Assembly: GCF_964656455.1 (NCBI RefSeq)
Contig: NC_135726.1
Coordinates: 5,280,001 to 5,344,000, forward strand
Origin: Halichoerus grypus
Lineage: Eukaryota > Chordata > Mammalia > Carnivora > Phocidae
Reading direction: 5' to 3'
Length of the DNA: 64,000 nucleotides
Within the stretch, counting starts at the first letter, position 1, and each line of letters starts with the position of its first letter. The notes beneath the pieces are model-generated. The model saw only the letters and a list, made by a program, of their open reading frames with translations, did no database searches and was not told the origin of the DNA. This document shows, piece by piece, positions 36,436 to 48,134 of the stretch. Position numbers and translations under genes: made by a program.

Positions 36436-36920
36436 TAGGCAGCATGATGGCCCCCATAGATGTCCACAGCCTAGTGCCTGGAAACTGTGGCCATGTTAGG
36501 TTCTAGGCAAAGGGGAGCTAAGGTTGCAAATGGAATTAATGGGCTGCATTTACAATAAGGAGGTTATTCTGGATTATCCAGGGGGACCCCATGTAATGGC
36601 AGGGTCCTTAAACAGGAGACAGAGAATGGGTAGAGACCCAGAAAGATGTCAGTGTGAGCAGGGTTCAACCCACCATTGCCAGCTCTGAAGATGGAAGAGG
36701 CCACAAGCCAAGGCAAGTGGGCAGCCTCTAGAAGCTGGAGGGAGCAAGGGAATGGATTCTCCCGAAGCCTCCAGAAGGAACCAGCCCTACCTGCTGCAAC
36801 CTTGATTTTAGGCCAGTGACACCAGATTTGACTTCTGGCCTCCAGAGTAGTAAGAGAACAGATTTGTTTCGTTTTAAGCTACCAAGTGTGTGATAGTTTG
36901 TTATGGCAGAAACGGGAACA
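36436..36920 (+). mobile_element. ERVL-MaLR LTR (MLT1 type)
   Basis: The left part contains GGCCCCCATAGATGTCCACA and GCAAATGGAATTAATGGGCT. The middle has CATTTACAATAAGGAGG and GGAACCAGCCCTACCTGC. The right end has GACTTCTGGCCTCCAGAG, GTTTCGTTTTAAGCTACC and TTTGTTATGGCAGAAACGGG. This is the order of an MLT1 LTR of about 480 bp. The longest open frame in the window (165 codons, minus strand, 36728-37225) starts downstream and runs back across it, and is not a gene. Confidence 0.8.
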
Positions 36921-37389
36921 AAGGGTTGGAGGTTCCTAATACACTGAGTCAATGCAAGGATTAGAGCCCCTCTGCTGAGGCCTGCATGCAGCTCCCTGAG
37001 CAGTGCTCTGGAGAGGGACCCTGCTGGGTGAGAGAAGCAACAAGGAGCTTTGTCTTGTATGCTACCCCTGCAGTCATTCTCCCTTTGCAAAGCCTTTTCC
37101 AACCACTGTTTTACTGACTCAAGAAGCAGTATGCAAATGAACCTGGGCAGCCCCTGCTCATGATTGGGAAATGGGGCTTTGCTTCTGGCCTCTTTCAACT
37201 CTGGGTCCAACAGCATCCCCGTCATTTAAAGGGCACACACATTTAGACTTCCCTGGGAAATCTCCAGAAAAGGGGAACTTATACACTCCCTTTTGGGACT
37301 GACTATGGTCTCAAAAACTCTTAAAATCAGATTATCAACAGACTGCGGGAGCTGCCAGTTCCTAAGGGATGTGAAAGTAAGTCTAGTCC

Positions 37390-37550
37390 AGGAGTTGGCA
37401 AACCTTTTCTGTAAAGGGGCAGAGAGTAAATCTTTCTGGTTCTGCAGGCCATATTTTGCTGCTGTTGTGTGTAGAGTTTATTAGGCTCTGCACTGAAACT
37501 CAAACAGAAAATGCATTTGCAACGAATTGTGAGATGCCAGTCACCTGGTT
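37390..37550 (+). mobile_element. Probable hAT-type MITE fragment
   Basis: CAGGAGTTGGCAAACCTTTT, CTGTAAAGGGGCAGAGAGTA, a TTTCTGGTTCTGCAGGCCAT block and AACTCAAACAGAAAATGC resemble a common mammalian MITE that begins with 'CAGTGGTTGGCAAACTTTTTCTG'. The exact family is not assigned. Confidence 0.5.
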
Positions 37551-38519
37551 TTCTGGGCCTTTCTGACTGGCTGGCAAGACCTCTGCCTCACGTCTTCGCC
37601 TGTGTTGCACCCCGGGTGTTAGCCATCCACTGAATGTGTACCCCAAGCCAGATGAGTGTGATCAACTTGGAAAAGCACAGGGCTCTCATCCTGACTTCTT
37701 ACTGTCAAACGTGGTCAATGTGGTCTTGGATCCCATGAATGTTGTTTGACTTGCTAAGTCATCATTGGGTAAGAATGCCTTCTCACTAAATTCTCAGGCT
37801 TCCTTCACTTTATTCCACCTCTGGGGTGCCTGCTCTGGGATGCTGAGCCAGGCTGTTTGGCCCCAGCTGCAGGCAGGGAAGGAGCACCCCTGGGGGACAG
37901 AGCATAGTCGAGTCCGATTCAGTGAGCAGTCATCTTTCCAACATGGTACCAGGAAGGATGGCCTTTGCTTAAAGGGGCCTATTATGCAAACTTCTGCATC
38001 TTCAGAAGAAAGAAAAATAATATGGAAATGATCTTTTTGCACCTAATGCCTCACTGCGAAAAAAAGATAAGCCTTCTTCATAATAAAGATCTTAAAACAG
38101 ATGCCAATCAAACGAATCGATAGCTAACAGCTCCAGCCAAGTGTGTTTAATAAATAATCTTGAGATAGCACACCGATAAACCCCCATAGAAAACAGAACT
38201 AAAACCTTGGAATTTTAACAAAGAATGTTCACTTGGCCTGGAGACTGAGCCAAACTAATGGGAAGGAGCAGCCAACACACAAAGCACCCCAAGTCCTCCA
38301 CACGTGGATTCAGAATAAAGAAAAGTTCTCTGGTTTACTCTCGTCTACAAGGGAACTTTAATGCTGAGCTCAGGGAAGGCAGGGCTTTATCTTTTCTCTC
38401 TCTCCCCCCAGTGCCTGGTAGGTGCCGGGTTCTCAACAAATGAATGCATTTTTAAATTAATTTCTATTTCATGGCAGTTAGTTTATGTTATTATTGACTT
38501 GTTCAAATAAATCTTCCTG

Positions 38520-39260
38520 AAATGCCAATCGGATGTCACTCCCTTGCTGAAAACCCTCCTAGGCTTCCTTAGAATAAAATCCAAGCTCCTGACCCTACCC
38601 TGCAAGGCCTGGCAGGACCTGGCTCCCCAATTCCTGCTATGATCCATCTCAAAGTACAGTTAATATACTCACGATGAGCCTGGACGCCCCTCCTGGGTCT
38701 TCCTGGGTGAGAATGCTATTTATCTGATCTGTGCCACTCTGGCTTCAGAGACCCGGAGACAGGACTTGCTAGCTCCCATGCATTCTTTGCAACCAAAGCA
38801 GTCCTTGCCAAATCCAAATCTGATCATGTCACTCTCCAGCCTAAAAACCTCTATCATCTTCCTGTCACCCATGGGTACGATGTCTAAGCTGATTCTTTAG
38901 CACTCGGGTCCCACCTTCTCCCCGTGCCGTGCTCATTTCATGTCTCCCAGGGGAGCCCTGCTCTCCAGCTCCTCTGGAGATGTCTGAAGCCCTTTCTTCT
39001 GTCCCCTCACCTTGGAACACTCTTCCTGACCTGTGCCCCTCCCTGTCACTTGGCTAACTCCTTACTCTCAAGCACTTGCTTTGATGTCATGTCTTCTGGA
39101 AGGCTGGAAGGCTGGTCCTGAGCCCTGCCCTTGCCCTAGGGCGATGTCCCCAGCTCGACTGTGAGCTTTACAAGGACAGGAGCAGTATCCCTTAACGGGT
39201 GCCCCAGCGACAAACACAGACCTCTTGCCTATTCAAGCTTGATGAGTACTTGAGTGACTA
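38520..39260 (+). mobile_element. LINE-2 (L2), two sense fragments
   Basis: GGATGTCACTCCCTTGCTGA, AAATCCAAGCTCCTGACCCT and CAAGGCCTGGCAGGACCTGG are L2 3' signatures. A second copy begins near GATCATGTCACTCTCCAGCC (38822) and has CTTCCTGACCTGTGCCCCTC and TTGATGTCATGTCTTCTGG. Confidence 0.8.
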
Positions 39261-39299
39261 CACCATGGTCCGTCTTCAGACCCTCTGAGAGGCCAGCCC

Positions 39300-39498
39300 C
39301 TGGCCAGCGCCTGCAGATCATGGCGCGCATGGTCTGTCCTGCGCATTCTAGGATACTGAGCGACATCTCTGATCTCGACCCGCTAGATGTCCGTGGCACC
39401 AATCCCCCCAGTTGTGACAACCAGACATTGCCAGATGTCCCCTGGGGGGCACAAACACCCTGCTGACCGTGGCTGACACTGTGGCTGAGAACCCCTGC
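39300..39498 (-). mobile_element. MER20 (hAT-Charlie MITE)
   Basis: CTGCGCATTCTAGGATACTG is followed by CGCTAGATGTCCGTGGCACC, CCCAGTTGTGACAACCAGAC and ATTGCCAGATGTCCCCTGGG, ending near GGCTGAGAACCCCTG. Best-preserved 3' part of the five MER20 copies. Confidence 0.88.
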
Positions 39499-39529
39499 CA
39501 TCAAGGACACCCGAGAGGTCAGGACAGCA

Positions 39530-39815
39530 TTCCTGCCCTCAGACTTCCCATCAGGCCTGCCGACAAACGTCCTCTCCCACCCTGGGTGCCAGGCCCATGC
39601 AGCATCTCGTATCCTTCTCTGTAGGTTTAATCTGCTCTGCTTTTATTCCCTGTACTTAACAACCACCTGACATGTTATATACTCACTAATTTCCGTTTAT
39701 TGACAGAGTTCTGTACAGGAACTTGGTGGTTTGTTCACAGCTCTGTCCCCAGCACCTGGAAAGGGTGACTGGCACTAATCAGGCATCCTGTCAGTGTGCG
39801 CTGAATCGTTCTTGT
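39530..39815 (+). mobile_element. LINE-2 (L2) 3' end
   Basis: TCTGCTCTGCTTTTATTCCC and TATACTCACTAATTTCCGTT are followed by GCTCTGTCCCCAGCACCTGG and GTGACTGGCACTAATCAGGC, the conserved L2 3' end. Confidence 0.75.
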
Positions 39816-40975
39816 GGGTGATCTGGGTCCTGCCTGATGGGGCTGCTGGGCGTGTGCCCGTCCTGAGACAGATCCGTCCTTTTGGGGGTCCCAGGTTGCC
39901 TTCCCACAGGCCCTGCCCCACTTCCCTCCACCTCTCTTGGCTGGAAGAGAAGCTCCATGGGCAAAAGCTTGTGTTCCTCCTTGCTCCCGTTTACCCTGGG
40001 ATTCTGTGCACGGGTTCTCTCCATTTCAGATCTGTAGCAGTTAAGGAGTCCGCCCCCTTAAACAGTAAGCAGCCGGCCAGCCAGAATTGAGGTGGGTTAT
40101 GGGTAACCTGGAGGCTGGCCGCTCCCCAGTGCCGGATGAGGACATGACTCATATTTGTATTAATCTCCCATCATGAGAACGTCCAGCTTTCAACCTGCTC
40201 AAGGGGAACTCAGTCCCCATTATGATATTATTCCCCAAGTATTTCTTAGGATGTCCAAAGCTAGTTTCACAAGGGCTCCCAATTAATGTTGTCTTCTTCT
40301 TCCCCTTCCTTCTTCCCACTTGAGGGCCCTTCACCATGGTCATCTACCCACTAATTGCCAACGCTTCCCACACCAAAGTGCTGCCTGGGTCTCAGGGGTC
40401 GGGGTGGGGATGTCTCTCTTCTGAATTACATCATCCTTTGTCACTTGGCTTCATAGCCATAGTGTTTGAACCGAGAATTTTACCCTGTCTTTTGTACTTG
40501 GTTTAATTAGCTTCTGGTCCTCACCTCCAATTTTGCATAGTATCTCATAAAAAAAATAATTCCCATCATTTTCTGCCCTCTAACCCAAGAGTGCCAGAGG
40601 AGAAGCACAGCCTGTTCTGATCTTCTCATTTGTGCTTCTTTCTTCCTCGTCCATGCCCCTGAACAAATTCCTTCCCTCCCTGGCTCATTTTTACCAAATG
40701 AAAAAAAAAAAATCTTTATGCCAACTGATGATTGCAGCAAGTGGGGAAGCGAGCAGTGGGAGCTAACAGGGACGTTTTATCTGTGTCTGCAGGGTCTGGT
40801 CCCAGAGCGGTCGGCCACCATGCCTGCTATCGAGGGATCACAAAACATGGGCAGTGGGTTTTGAGCACTGGGCGTCAGAGCTGTTGCCCAATAAACTCGT
40901 TCTTATTTGCAAACTTAGCAGTTTAGAGTAAACGGGTCTAAAGGCTCTTGCTGTCGTGATGTATTGTGATTCTTC
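39816..40975. other. Unique intron with no gene
   Basis: GC-moderate, then CT-rich intron. Complementary frames at 39791-40090 show no protein family. Confidence 0.5.
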
Positions 40976-41465
40976 ATTCGCGAAGAACAAACACCCCCAA
41001 GCCGTCACGCTGAACGGTCGCCGTTGTTAGATGCGTGGAGAGATAAGGGACGCATTGTTGTCACGCGTCTAGCGTTCCATGAGTGCGTGCGGGTGCAGCC
41101 TGCGGGCCCGGCCCGCGGAGGAGCAGGCTGAGGGGCGCTGTGTTTGCCCACCTGCCAAGATGCAAGCTGCACCTCTTCTGAGGAGTTTGTGCAAATGAGG
41201 TCTAGGAAAGCACATTCCCGCAGCCCTGAGTGGGGAAGCAACTTTGCTTAGTGGACCAAAGAAACAATCAGCCAGGAGCACCCTGACCCGGGGACGCGGC
41301 GGGCTCGGCGATGTCGCTTAACCTCTTCATGCCTCAGCTTCACCAGCTGCGCCTGGCAGATAAGGCTGGATTGCAAAATGAGGTGCTTGGAAATGTGAAG
41401 AGCGGAACCGGAAGGAGCCAGATGGAGATGCTCGGGGGTACTGGGGTGCGGAGAGGCCGCAACCA
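40976..41465. promoter_or_regulatory. CpG-dense intronic patch (candidate orphan CpG island)
   Basis: About 19 CpG fall within 40978-41134, another 7 within about 40 bp near 41287-41325, and more to 41462. The surrounding intron is strongly CpG-depleted. GCGGGCCCGGCCCGC at about 41102 is a hairpin-capable inverted repeat. ACCGGAAG (41407-41414) is an ETS-type core. No repeat accounts for it. It could be an intronic promoter or enhancer, or a GC-biased stretch. No exon is seen in it. Confidence 0.4.
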
Positions 41466-41649
41466 AATCCTGAGTTATTTATTTTTTTTCTAACTGTAGT
41501 CACAAGACAACCTGTTCATTTGTTTATCCAATTCTGCTTTTCTGCATTTCGGTTTTTTAAGTGCTGTGTCAAAACAGATGCCAGAAAGTAGTTAGCTTCC
41601 GATGTTCACGCAGAGTCAAGCGGCTGACTGAGGGGAAGGAAGACCTTTG

Positions 41650-41778
41650 ATTTTCTGCTCTTCCGTGTTAGAAACTCCTCTGTGTGCTGTCTCACTTGAG
41701 ATTCACAACAAACCTACCTGGTGGGGGGTGATTATCCCCATTGGTTTGAGTAAACTGGGGTACAGATGGGTTAGATTA
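41650..41778 (-). repeat. MIR SINE, antisense
   Basis: GTGCTGTCTCACTTGAGATT, CACAACAAACCTACCTGG and GATTATCCCCATTGGTTTGA followed by TAAACTGGGGTACAGATGGG form an antisense MIR that abuts a MER5. Confidence 0.75.
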
Positions 41779-41781
41779 ATC

Positions 41782-41955
41782 CAGTGGTTCTCCAACTTGG
41801 CCACACAATGGAAACACCTGGAGTTTTATAAACGTACTGATGCTTGGTCCCACTCCAAGACACGCTGATTTAATTGGTTTGGAGAGCAGCTTGGGCATCA
41901 GGAGCTTTAAAATCTCCCCAGATGGTTTTCATGTGCAGCAAAGTTTGAGAACCAC
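41782..41955 (+). mobile_element. MER5B-like hAT-Charlie MITE, full length
   Basis: CAGTGGTTCTCCAACTTGGC opens the element. TGATGCTTGGTCCCACTCCA, TGATTTAATTGGTTTGGAG and CTTGGGCATCAGGAGCTTTA follow. It closes with GCAAAGTTTGAGAACCAC, the inverted terminal repeat. Confidence 0.9.
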
Positions 41956-41999
41956 AAATAAACTACTTGAGGCCCCCAGATGTAGTAAGACAGAAAAGC

Positions 42000-43228
42000 C
42001 CGATCTGCTGACCCCAGGGCCAGCTTCCTCCTATCAGGAATTATCTTCTCCTGTACCTGTTCAAATATTCTGAAGACAGTTTCATCTCTGGCCTAAAAGG
42101 CCGGTTTCTGAAAAATAAGCAAACACTGTCACATGGCATTTAACAATCATCCAGCCTCTAGACAGGACAGAGCGAAGAAGCCTGGGCCCGATCTGCCTGG
42201 CTCCCAGGACCCATTACTGAAACAAAAACAAGGCAGTTGTGAAGAGTACGAGCTGGAGTGTGGAGGGCGTCCACATGGCGGACCAGAGCACCTGGAGAAA
42301 TAAACACCTTTAAGGCACAACTGGTTTCCCCCGCAGGACTGTAACGAAATCGGCTCCAAGGCCACCATCAGTGACGCAAATTAACACGTCGAGCCAGCCA
42401 GCTACAGTGATGCTAAGGCTCAGGAGCACTGAGAGCTGGGGGACAACGTCACGTGAGGTGATGGCCTCTGGCTCGGGAACACTTAGCCAGTCGCTGTACT
42501 GAGCCCTAGTCTTGTACATCCCACTCACCAACCGCAATGAAGCCAGGGCATGATCCGGCCGTCTTGCCGCCCAACGTAAAGATGAGAAAACGAGAAAGAA
42601 TTAAACAACTTGCCAAAGGTGACACCATGAAATGGCCCATATTCACCCTTTGTTCACCTGTACAAATGGCAATTTCATATAGTTCCTACGACAGCAGAAT
42701 CAAAATTCTAACCTCAGTCGGTCTGATTGCAGAGCCTGAGCTTTTAACCCAGGGTCTCTGTCTCCTCCCAATCAAGGTTCTTTCCAAGGTCATGTGTGTT
42801 ACTGATTGACAGGCCCGTAATAATGAGAGAAGCTGGGATCAGAGGTGTGAAGCCACACACTCTCCTGGGCATGGGTTGGTGACCTGCCCTCAGACAGCCG
42901 TGCCTATCACTGACTGTCTCCTCCCTGGAATAAGATGGTACCAATGATGTGGGGGCTGACGCTGTAGACCTCAATGCTACCCAGAACCCCTTGCTAGCTC
43001 AGCGACAGTCCTTCCTATGACCCAGGTTCTTCCCTGCAGACATCCTGGCGTTAGACTTGGCAATGGAAGTGGGACAGAAGGCAGAAGTTCTGCTTCGTGG
43101 ATCTACAGTTCAGAACGCATGCAGTAGGAATCACTGCACATTTATGGGCAGCCAAGGCAGACCCCGTTCTGAGCATCGCAGGAACAGGGTGGCGGGAAGA
43201 GGTGGCAGCAGTCTCTGCTCTTCTAGAA
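42000..43228. other. Unique intron with no gene
   Basis: Mostly unassigned. A diverged antisense MIR tail (ACAACTTGCCAAAGGTGACA, then CCTGAGCTTTTAACCC) is likely at about 42600-42760. No exon. Confidence 0.45.
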
Positions 43229-43434
43229 CAGTGGTTCACAATTTTGCCCCTATGGGACGATTGACACTATCTGGAGACATTTTAGACTGTCAGGACTGGG
43301 ATTGGGGGTACTATTAGGATCTAGGAGTTCGAGACCAGCCATGTTTCTAAACACCCTGCACTGCACAGGCCAGCCTCCGTAACAAAGAATTATCCAGCCC
43401 CAAATGTCAACAGTGCCAAGGCTGAGAACCCTTG
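43229..43434 (+). mobile_element. MER20 (hAT-Charlie MITE), sense, full length
   Basis: CAGTGGTTCACAATTTTGCC opens it, followed by CTATCTGGAGACATTTTAGA, CAGGCCAGCCTCCGTAACAA and AAGAATTATCCAGCCCCAAA. It ends GCTGAGAACCCTTG. The flanking octamers TTCTAGAA and CTCTACAA may be an eroded 8-bp duplication. Confidence 0.92.
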
Positions 43435-44164
43435 CTCTACAAGAGTGTCATCCAAGGCTGGGTATTTCCTATAGCACCACCACTGGTCGTGTCCCACGTG
43501 AGCCAGGTTATTGGGTCCCTTTGGCAATTACATAAGCTCCCTGTACCCTTTAATAAACCACTTTCTTTATACACGAGTTGGGAGGGATTTTGAGGACTAC
43601 CACCAAGAATCCTATCTAAGAAAGATGACCATGGGGGCGATCAGACTAGAGGATGAAGAAGGATGTAACTTGTTCCTCCAACTGCAGGCCAGGGGAACAT
43701 TCCAAGCACAAATATTATCAAGGGCAGTGCAGTCCTATCACGTAATGCATGCATGATCCATGTAGACCATGGACATTATTATAAACAGATTAATCACCTA
43801 AATAACTCTCCGAAGTGGGTAAATCTACATGTCTTGGTTCTCTTACAATCACTAATGTTATGAAACACGTATTTCGACTTGACAGCAGCATTTTTCACTT
43901 TAATGTATTGTCTGCCAAATTGTCTTGGAGCTACCTATGGGTTAGAAATAGGGCAGAGCCACATGAGTGAAAGGAAACACAGGAGGAACCTTCTTTCTGC
44001 CAGGTGGATTCCAATTCTATGGCAATAATCTTAACTACAAATTCAAAACGTATCCAAGAAATTGGCTTGAAGGAGAGCAAGTTATAGTCCAGAAAATGTG
44101 AACAAATATTCAGAAGGAGACAGTGAAATCCTGCTCATGTGCTGAGGCCAAGAACACAGGTTGT

Positions 44165-44455
44165 TCCACTTACTGGTTCTATAACTGGGCAAGATAACAT
44201 TATTAAGCTCATCTTTGTGAAGATTAAATGAGATCATCATTTAGGTATTTAGCACAAAGCCTTGGCGCATTGTAAATGTTCAATAAACATTAGCACCAAC
44301 AGTAATAACAATAATGTATCTTGGGAACCACTTTGGCCCTCAGCTAACACATCCATAAAGGCAAGATAATAAACCAGTTTCATAGGTTTGTGTATCTAGT
44401 ACTCTAGAGAGCTCTTGGGCACCTAACGGGTGCCTAGTAAATGCTAGTTCTCTCT
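44165..44455 (+). repeat. Two tandem MIR SINEs
   Basis: First copy (to about 44300): GGTTCTATAACTGGGCAAGA, GAAGATTAAATGAGATCATC and CATTGTAAATGTTCAATAAA. Second copy (about 44330-44455): CATAGGTTTGTGTATC and GGGTGCCTAGTAAATGCTAG. Both read in the sense direction. Confidence 0.65.
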
Positions 44456-44699
44456 CTCCTTTTCTCCCACCCAGCTCTGACATGCCCAGTCCTCGGTATG
44501 TCTCCCAACGGTGGACAACAGAACAGGGTGAATATGCCCTGCCCATGATACCTGCCCACCTCGATGGCCTGACTTCCTGTTTTGCCCCCTACCTCCTGTT
44601 GAACCCAGCCCAGACTGCCTACTGGCCCCCCAACCTGCCTAACAGACTCTGTCCCCCACTCGACTCCTGTCCTGCCATATTGACAAATTCGCAGCCAGC

Positions 44700-44910
44700 A
44701 GATTATATTCACAGTGTGAGGGAATCATTACCACCTGCTAATATTTTTATAGAATTTCATAAACTTGGTCATTCATGAGTCATTTACAGTACTTTATTCC
44801 AATGAAGAGTTCACAAATCACTCAAATGCTGGCAAAATGCATAATAATGAGTAATATTTCAGGAGTCTTTGCATTAACATGTCAGCTTCCAATACTGTAA
44901 GAACTAAATT
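44700..44910. promoter_or_regulatory. Candidate AT-rich noncoding element with AP-1 site
   Basis: A repeat-free AT-rich stretch contains a perfect AP-1 core TGAGTCA (44775-44781) and several TAATGA/TAATAT cores. The call is speculative. Confidence 0.2.
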
Positions 44911-45149
44911 ATTTTACCGGGTGCCACTTTGGGTCAGAAGCTTGGGAAGCCCTTTGGGGGCTGGGGTAGGGAGAGTGGGCAGGTGGCAGTAGGTCATGGA
45001 CGAAGACGGTATTTAGGAAGACATCAATCATCAAGCCAATCACACCCCCTTTCCAGTCCCAATAAGGGGAGTTCCTGACAAAGAAGGCTGGAGATGTGCG
45101 GATTAGGTATCAGATTCTAACTGAGGGTAAAACTGGCAGAAGGATTTCT

Positions 45150-45385
45150 TAGTGGTTGGAAGCGCAGGGCTTTGGAGGTGGAGAGATGTGGATATGGATC
45201 CCAGATTCTACACACACCAGCTGCGAGACCTTACAAAAGTTATATCACAGTTATTTGCTTATCTGTAAAATGGTGTTAACATCTACTTCTTAAGTCTCCT
45301 GGGTGAAATGAGTTAAATAAGAGAACGTGTATGAAGTGTTTAGCGCAGTATCAGCCATGTAGTGTTCAATAAACGGTAGCTTTAA
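45150..45385 (+). repeat. MIR SINE
   Basis: GATCCCAGATTCTACACACA, CAGCTGCGAGACCTTACAAA and TTATCTGTAAAATGGTGTTA are followed by GAAATGAGTTAAATAAGAGA and CATGTAGTGTTCAATAAACG. Nearly complete and sense. Confidence 0.85.
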
Positions 45386-46430
45386 TGATGATAAAAATTC
45401 AGGGGCCCAAGGACCAATTATCCCTGGTTATTTCTTATTGTGCAAATCCCCAAGGCTTAGTTCTGAATGCTTTCCTGTTGGGTTTGGGAAGTAGCAAGCA
45501 GCATTTGACTTGCATGTGAGGAGCCCTTAACTTTAAAATAAACAGCACCAACAATGGAGCACTTACGATGGAAATTTATTCGCCCACAGGCTTGCTGCTT
45601 CTCAGAACTTGCCAGAGGGGAAATGAAAAATGTGGGGATTGGAGGATCCAGCTCTTGAAAGAAGCTTGTTTGCTACCAACCACGATGACCACCGTGAATG
45701 GGATGGATCTAACTGCCGCTAGGATAGTAGATTCTTTCTAAATGGGTGCTTGAAATGGACAGGAGTTGCAACATTCCTGTGTGCAAAGTGTATCAACTAG
45801 AGTAACCCAGTAAATCTAGAAATAGGAGAACCAAACAGAGGGTGATGGGGACATTCCTCAGCAAGGACAGGAAGGAAATGGGACAAAGACTAATAAAGGA
45901 GCAAGCAAGAGGCGTGGGGGGTATAGTGTTAGAAACAGGGCCCCTAAGGCTAGGGGAGAGTGGCTCTGGGCCAGGCTGCTGTTGGGCTGTTGTAAGACCC
46001 CGCATTCCCACCAGGACCAGCATCTCCCCACTGCGCACTCGTGGCCCTGTGCCCAGGGGTAAACTAAGCCACATGATGAACAAGGCACCGTGGGCCAGCA
46101 GATCACACGCGCAATGGTGAGGAGTTTAAAGCAGTTCATTGTGAAACAAAGCCTAGGCATTAAAACAAAAGCTACGTGAAGGCTGGGAACCCGGTGTGTC
46201 TGGTTTCCCACCAGATTCCCCTAACACCTTGGAGGGAGTGCCTCACTCTGTAGGTCTTCAGTCAAATATATGTAGAAAAAAGTGAATAATTAATCAATAT
46301 GCTATGAAACTATAAAATAAACTCAATATCACCCATGGAAAGTTCACGCTTGAGCTGGGCAGGCTGGGCTACAACCGTCCTTGACCATCCATCATGAATC
46401 TCTCACTCATGTGGTAAGACCATATAGTGC
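45386..46430. other. Unique intron with no gene
   Basis: No repeat is recognised. Overlapping frames of 92-117 codons on both strands near 45793-46211 are mutual shadows without family resemblance. Confidence 0.5.
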
Positions 46431-46585
46431 TCACGGGGTTTCTGGCATCATTCTGAATGCGTGACACATATTAACTTATTTAATCCATTAAAATCCTCTA
46501 AGATAGTATTATTATCATTCCCATTTTACAGACGAGAAAGTTGAGACAGACCCCCTGCCCAAGTTTCCACAGCTAGTCTGTGACA
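46430..46585 (-). repeat. MIR SINE, antisense
   Basis: TTCTGAATGCGTGACACATA, TTAACTTATTTAATCC and TATTATCATTCCCATTTTAC are followed by AGACGAGAAAGTTGAGACAG and CACAGCTAGT. Clear antisense MIR. Confidence 0.82.
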
Positions 46586-46759
46586 TCATCTGGTGCAGCA
46601 AATGCGGCTGCGTACAAAATTATGTTTTTAATTGCTATGATACTATATGGCTTCACTTCAAGGAAAAAAAAATATGAGAAGTTCCAAGCCACAGACCAGG
46701 CTCTATTTTACTCACTGATGAACAACTGAAAGCTGATTAAAGCTAGCAATTTTAGCTTC

Positions 46760-46915
46760 TACAGTCCTTAGAGGCGCTAGTACTATCCCCGTTTCATGGA
46801 CGAGAATTGTAAGATCAGAGAGGGTAAGTGCATTGCCCGAGATCACACAGCTCAGTAGGTAGCAGTGCTGAGCCTCAAATAGCAATTTGCGACACGAAGA
46901 GCTCTTAAACGTGAT
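46760..46915 (-). repeat. MIR SINE, antisense
   Basis: GTACTATCCCCGTTTCATGG, GATCAGAGAGGGTAAGTGCA and TTGCCCGAGATCACACAGCT then CAGTAGGTAGCAGTGCTGAG. Clear antisense MIR. Confidence 0.82.
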
Positions 46916-47409
46916 CACTGTGCTATGACATTATAAAATGTATTGTATCCTTAGTTTCCCGTGTCTGAAAACTAATGGCTCTTCCCATGATAGGCGTGGA
47001 AAGAGACGAGGCCATGCACCTATGGACTGGTGCTGGCTTTTCGGGCAGCAGCTAGACTCCGACAGCTGCCACGTTCCCTCTGGTTGCTGTCGAGGTCACC
47101 ACTTTCAGAGGGTGCAGCATTCAGTTTCTGCAACAACCAGGTTCCCCGCAAGTATACACTAAGGACACTCTGCTCACCCTTTGGTGATTTCTGACAGATG
47201 GTACCCCTGCAGATGCTCGCAGCATCTACCCTTTGGCAAAGCTTCTGAGAGCGGGGTCTGGGAAGCACCCTCGTCTTCCCCGGACCCAGGACCCTTGGGC
47301 ACGTTGCTCAGCATGAGATCTGCTGACAGAAACGGTTCCAGCACCTTCCCTGGGCAGCTTCTACGTGTCCAGTTCTTGGATTCCTCCAACACCCTCACAC
47401 TGTCTTCAA

Positions 47410-47585
47410 TGCCCTGGAAACTCAGAGCAATCCGATAGGGAGATGAGGGGGACTCGAATTCTATGGATGGGATCCTGAGGACCAGAGCTTACATGGTCTT
47501 CCCAAGGTCAACAGCTCGGGATGACAGGGCAGGCCAGACCCCAGGGTACCCGTTTTCCATCCAGAGCACTTACTTTTCAATGCAC
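47410..47585 (-). repeat. MIR SINE, antisense
   Basis: CTCAGAGCAATCCGATAGGG, GAATTCTATGGATGGGATCC and ATGGTCTTCCCAAGGTCAAC then AGCTCGGGATGACAGGGC. Diverged antisense MIR. Confidence 0.6.
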
Positions 47586-48134
47586 TGTCCCTCTACCCTC
47601 TGTCTCTAACAAAGGAACAACACAGGTTTGGGTGAGAGAGAGTAGTGTTGCTGCCGTGGGATTGGATTATTCTTACGTGGTGTTTTGACCAAGAAAACCA
47701 GAGATGCTAAATCTTGTCCTATAAATTGACCACCACCTCCTGACCCTGATCCAGGGAAATGCACAGGCCAAGGCCATGACGACGGAACACAAACACTGCT
47801 GGCTGAGCCTTGTCCCCACGGCGCCTGTTTGCAGCTCAGCGCACTGCGCCCCACGGAGGGCATTTCCTGAAAATGGCCGAGAATTCCATCTCATTTCTCA
47901 AAGAATGAGCTCATACCCTCAGAGGCCTGGGTCTGTAACACAGGCTGTGAGAAGGGAAGTTTTGGGGGGTGTTGTAAAGAAGGGAGAGGACTGACCTCAA
48001 GCCCATATGAGAGTTAGTGCTCACCCCAATATCTGTTTGCCACTGCTCTGGTCTGTGTGTCCTGAATGGGTATCCACTTCTGAAACTACCCTTTTACAAA
48101 GAGCCTTTTATTTCTCCATAAAAAAGTAACTTAA

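Noticed and set aside
36728..37225. Longest open frame (165 codons, minus strand)
   Set aside because: It overlaps an old MaLR LTR on the antisense side and shows no family resemblance, signal or splice context.
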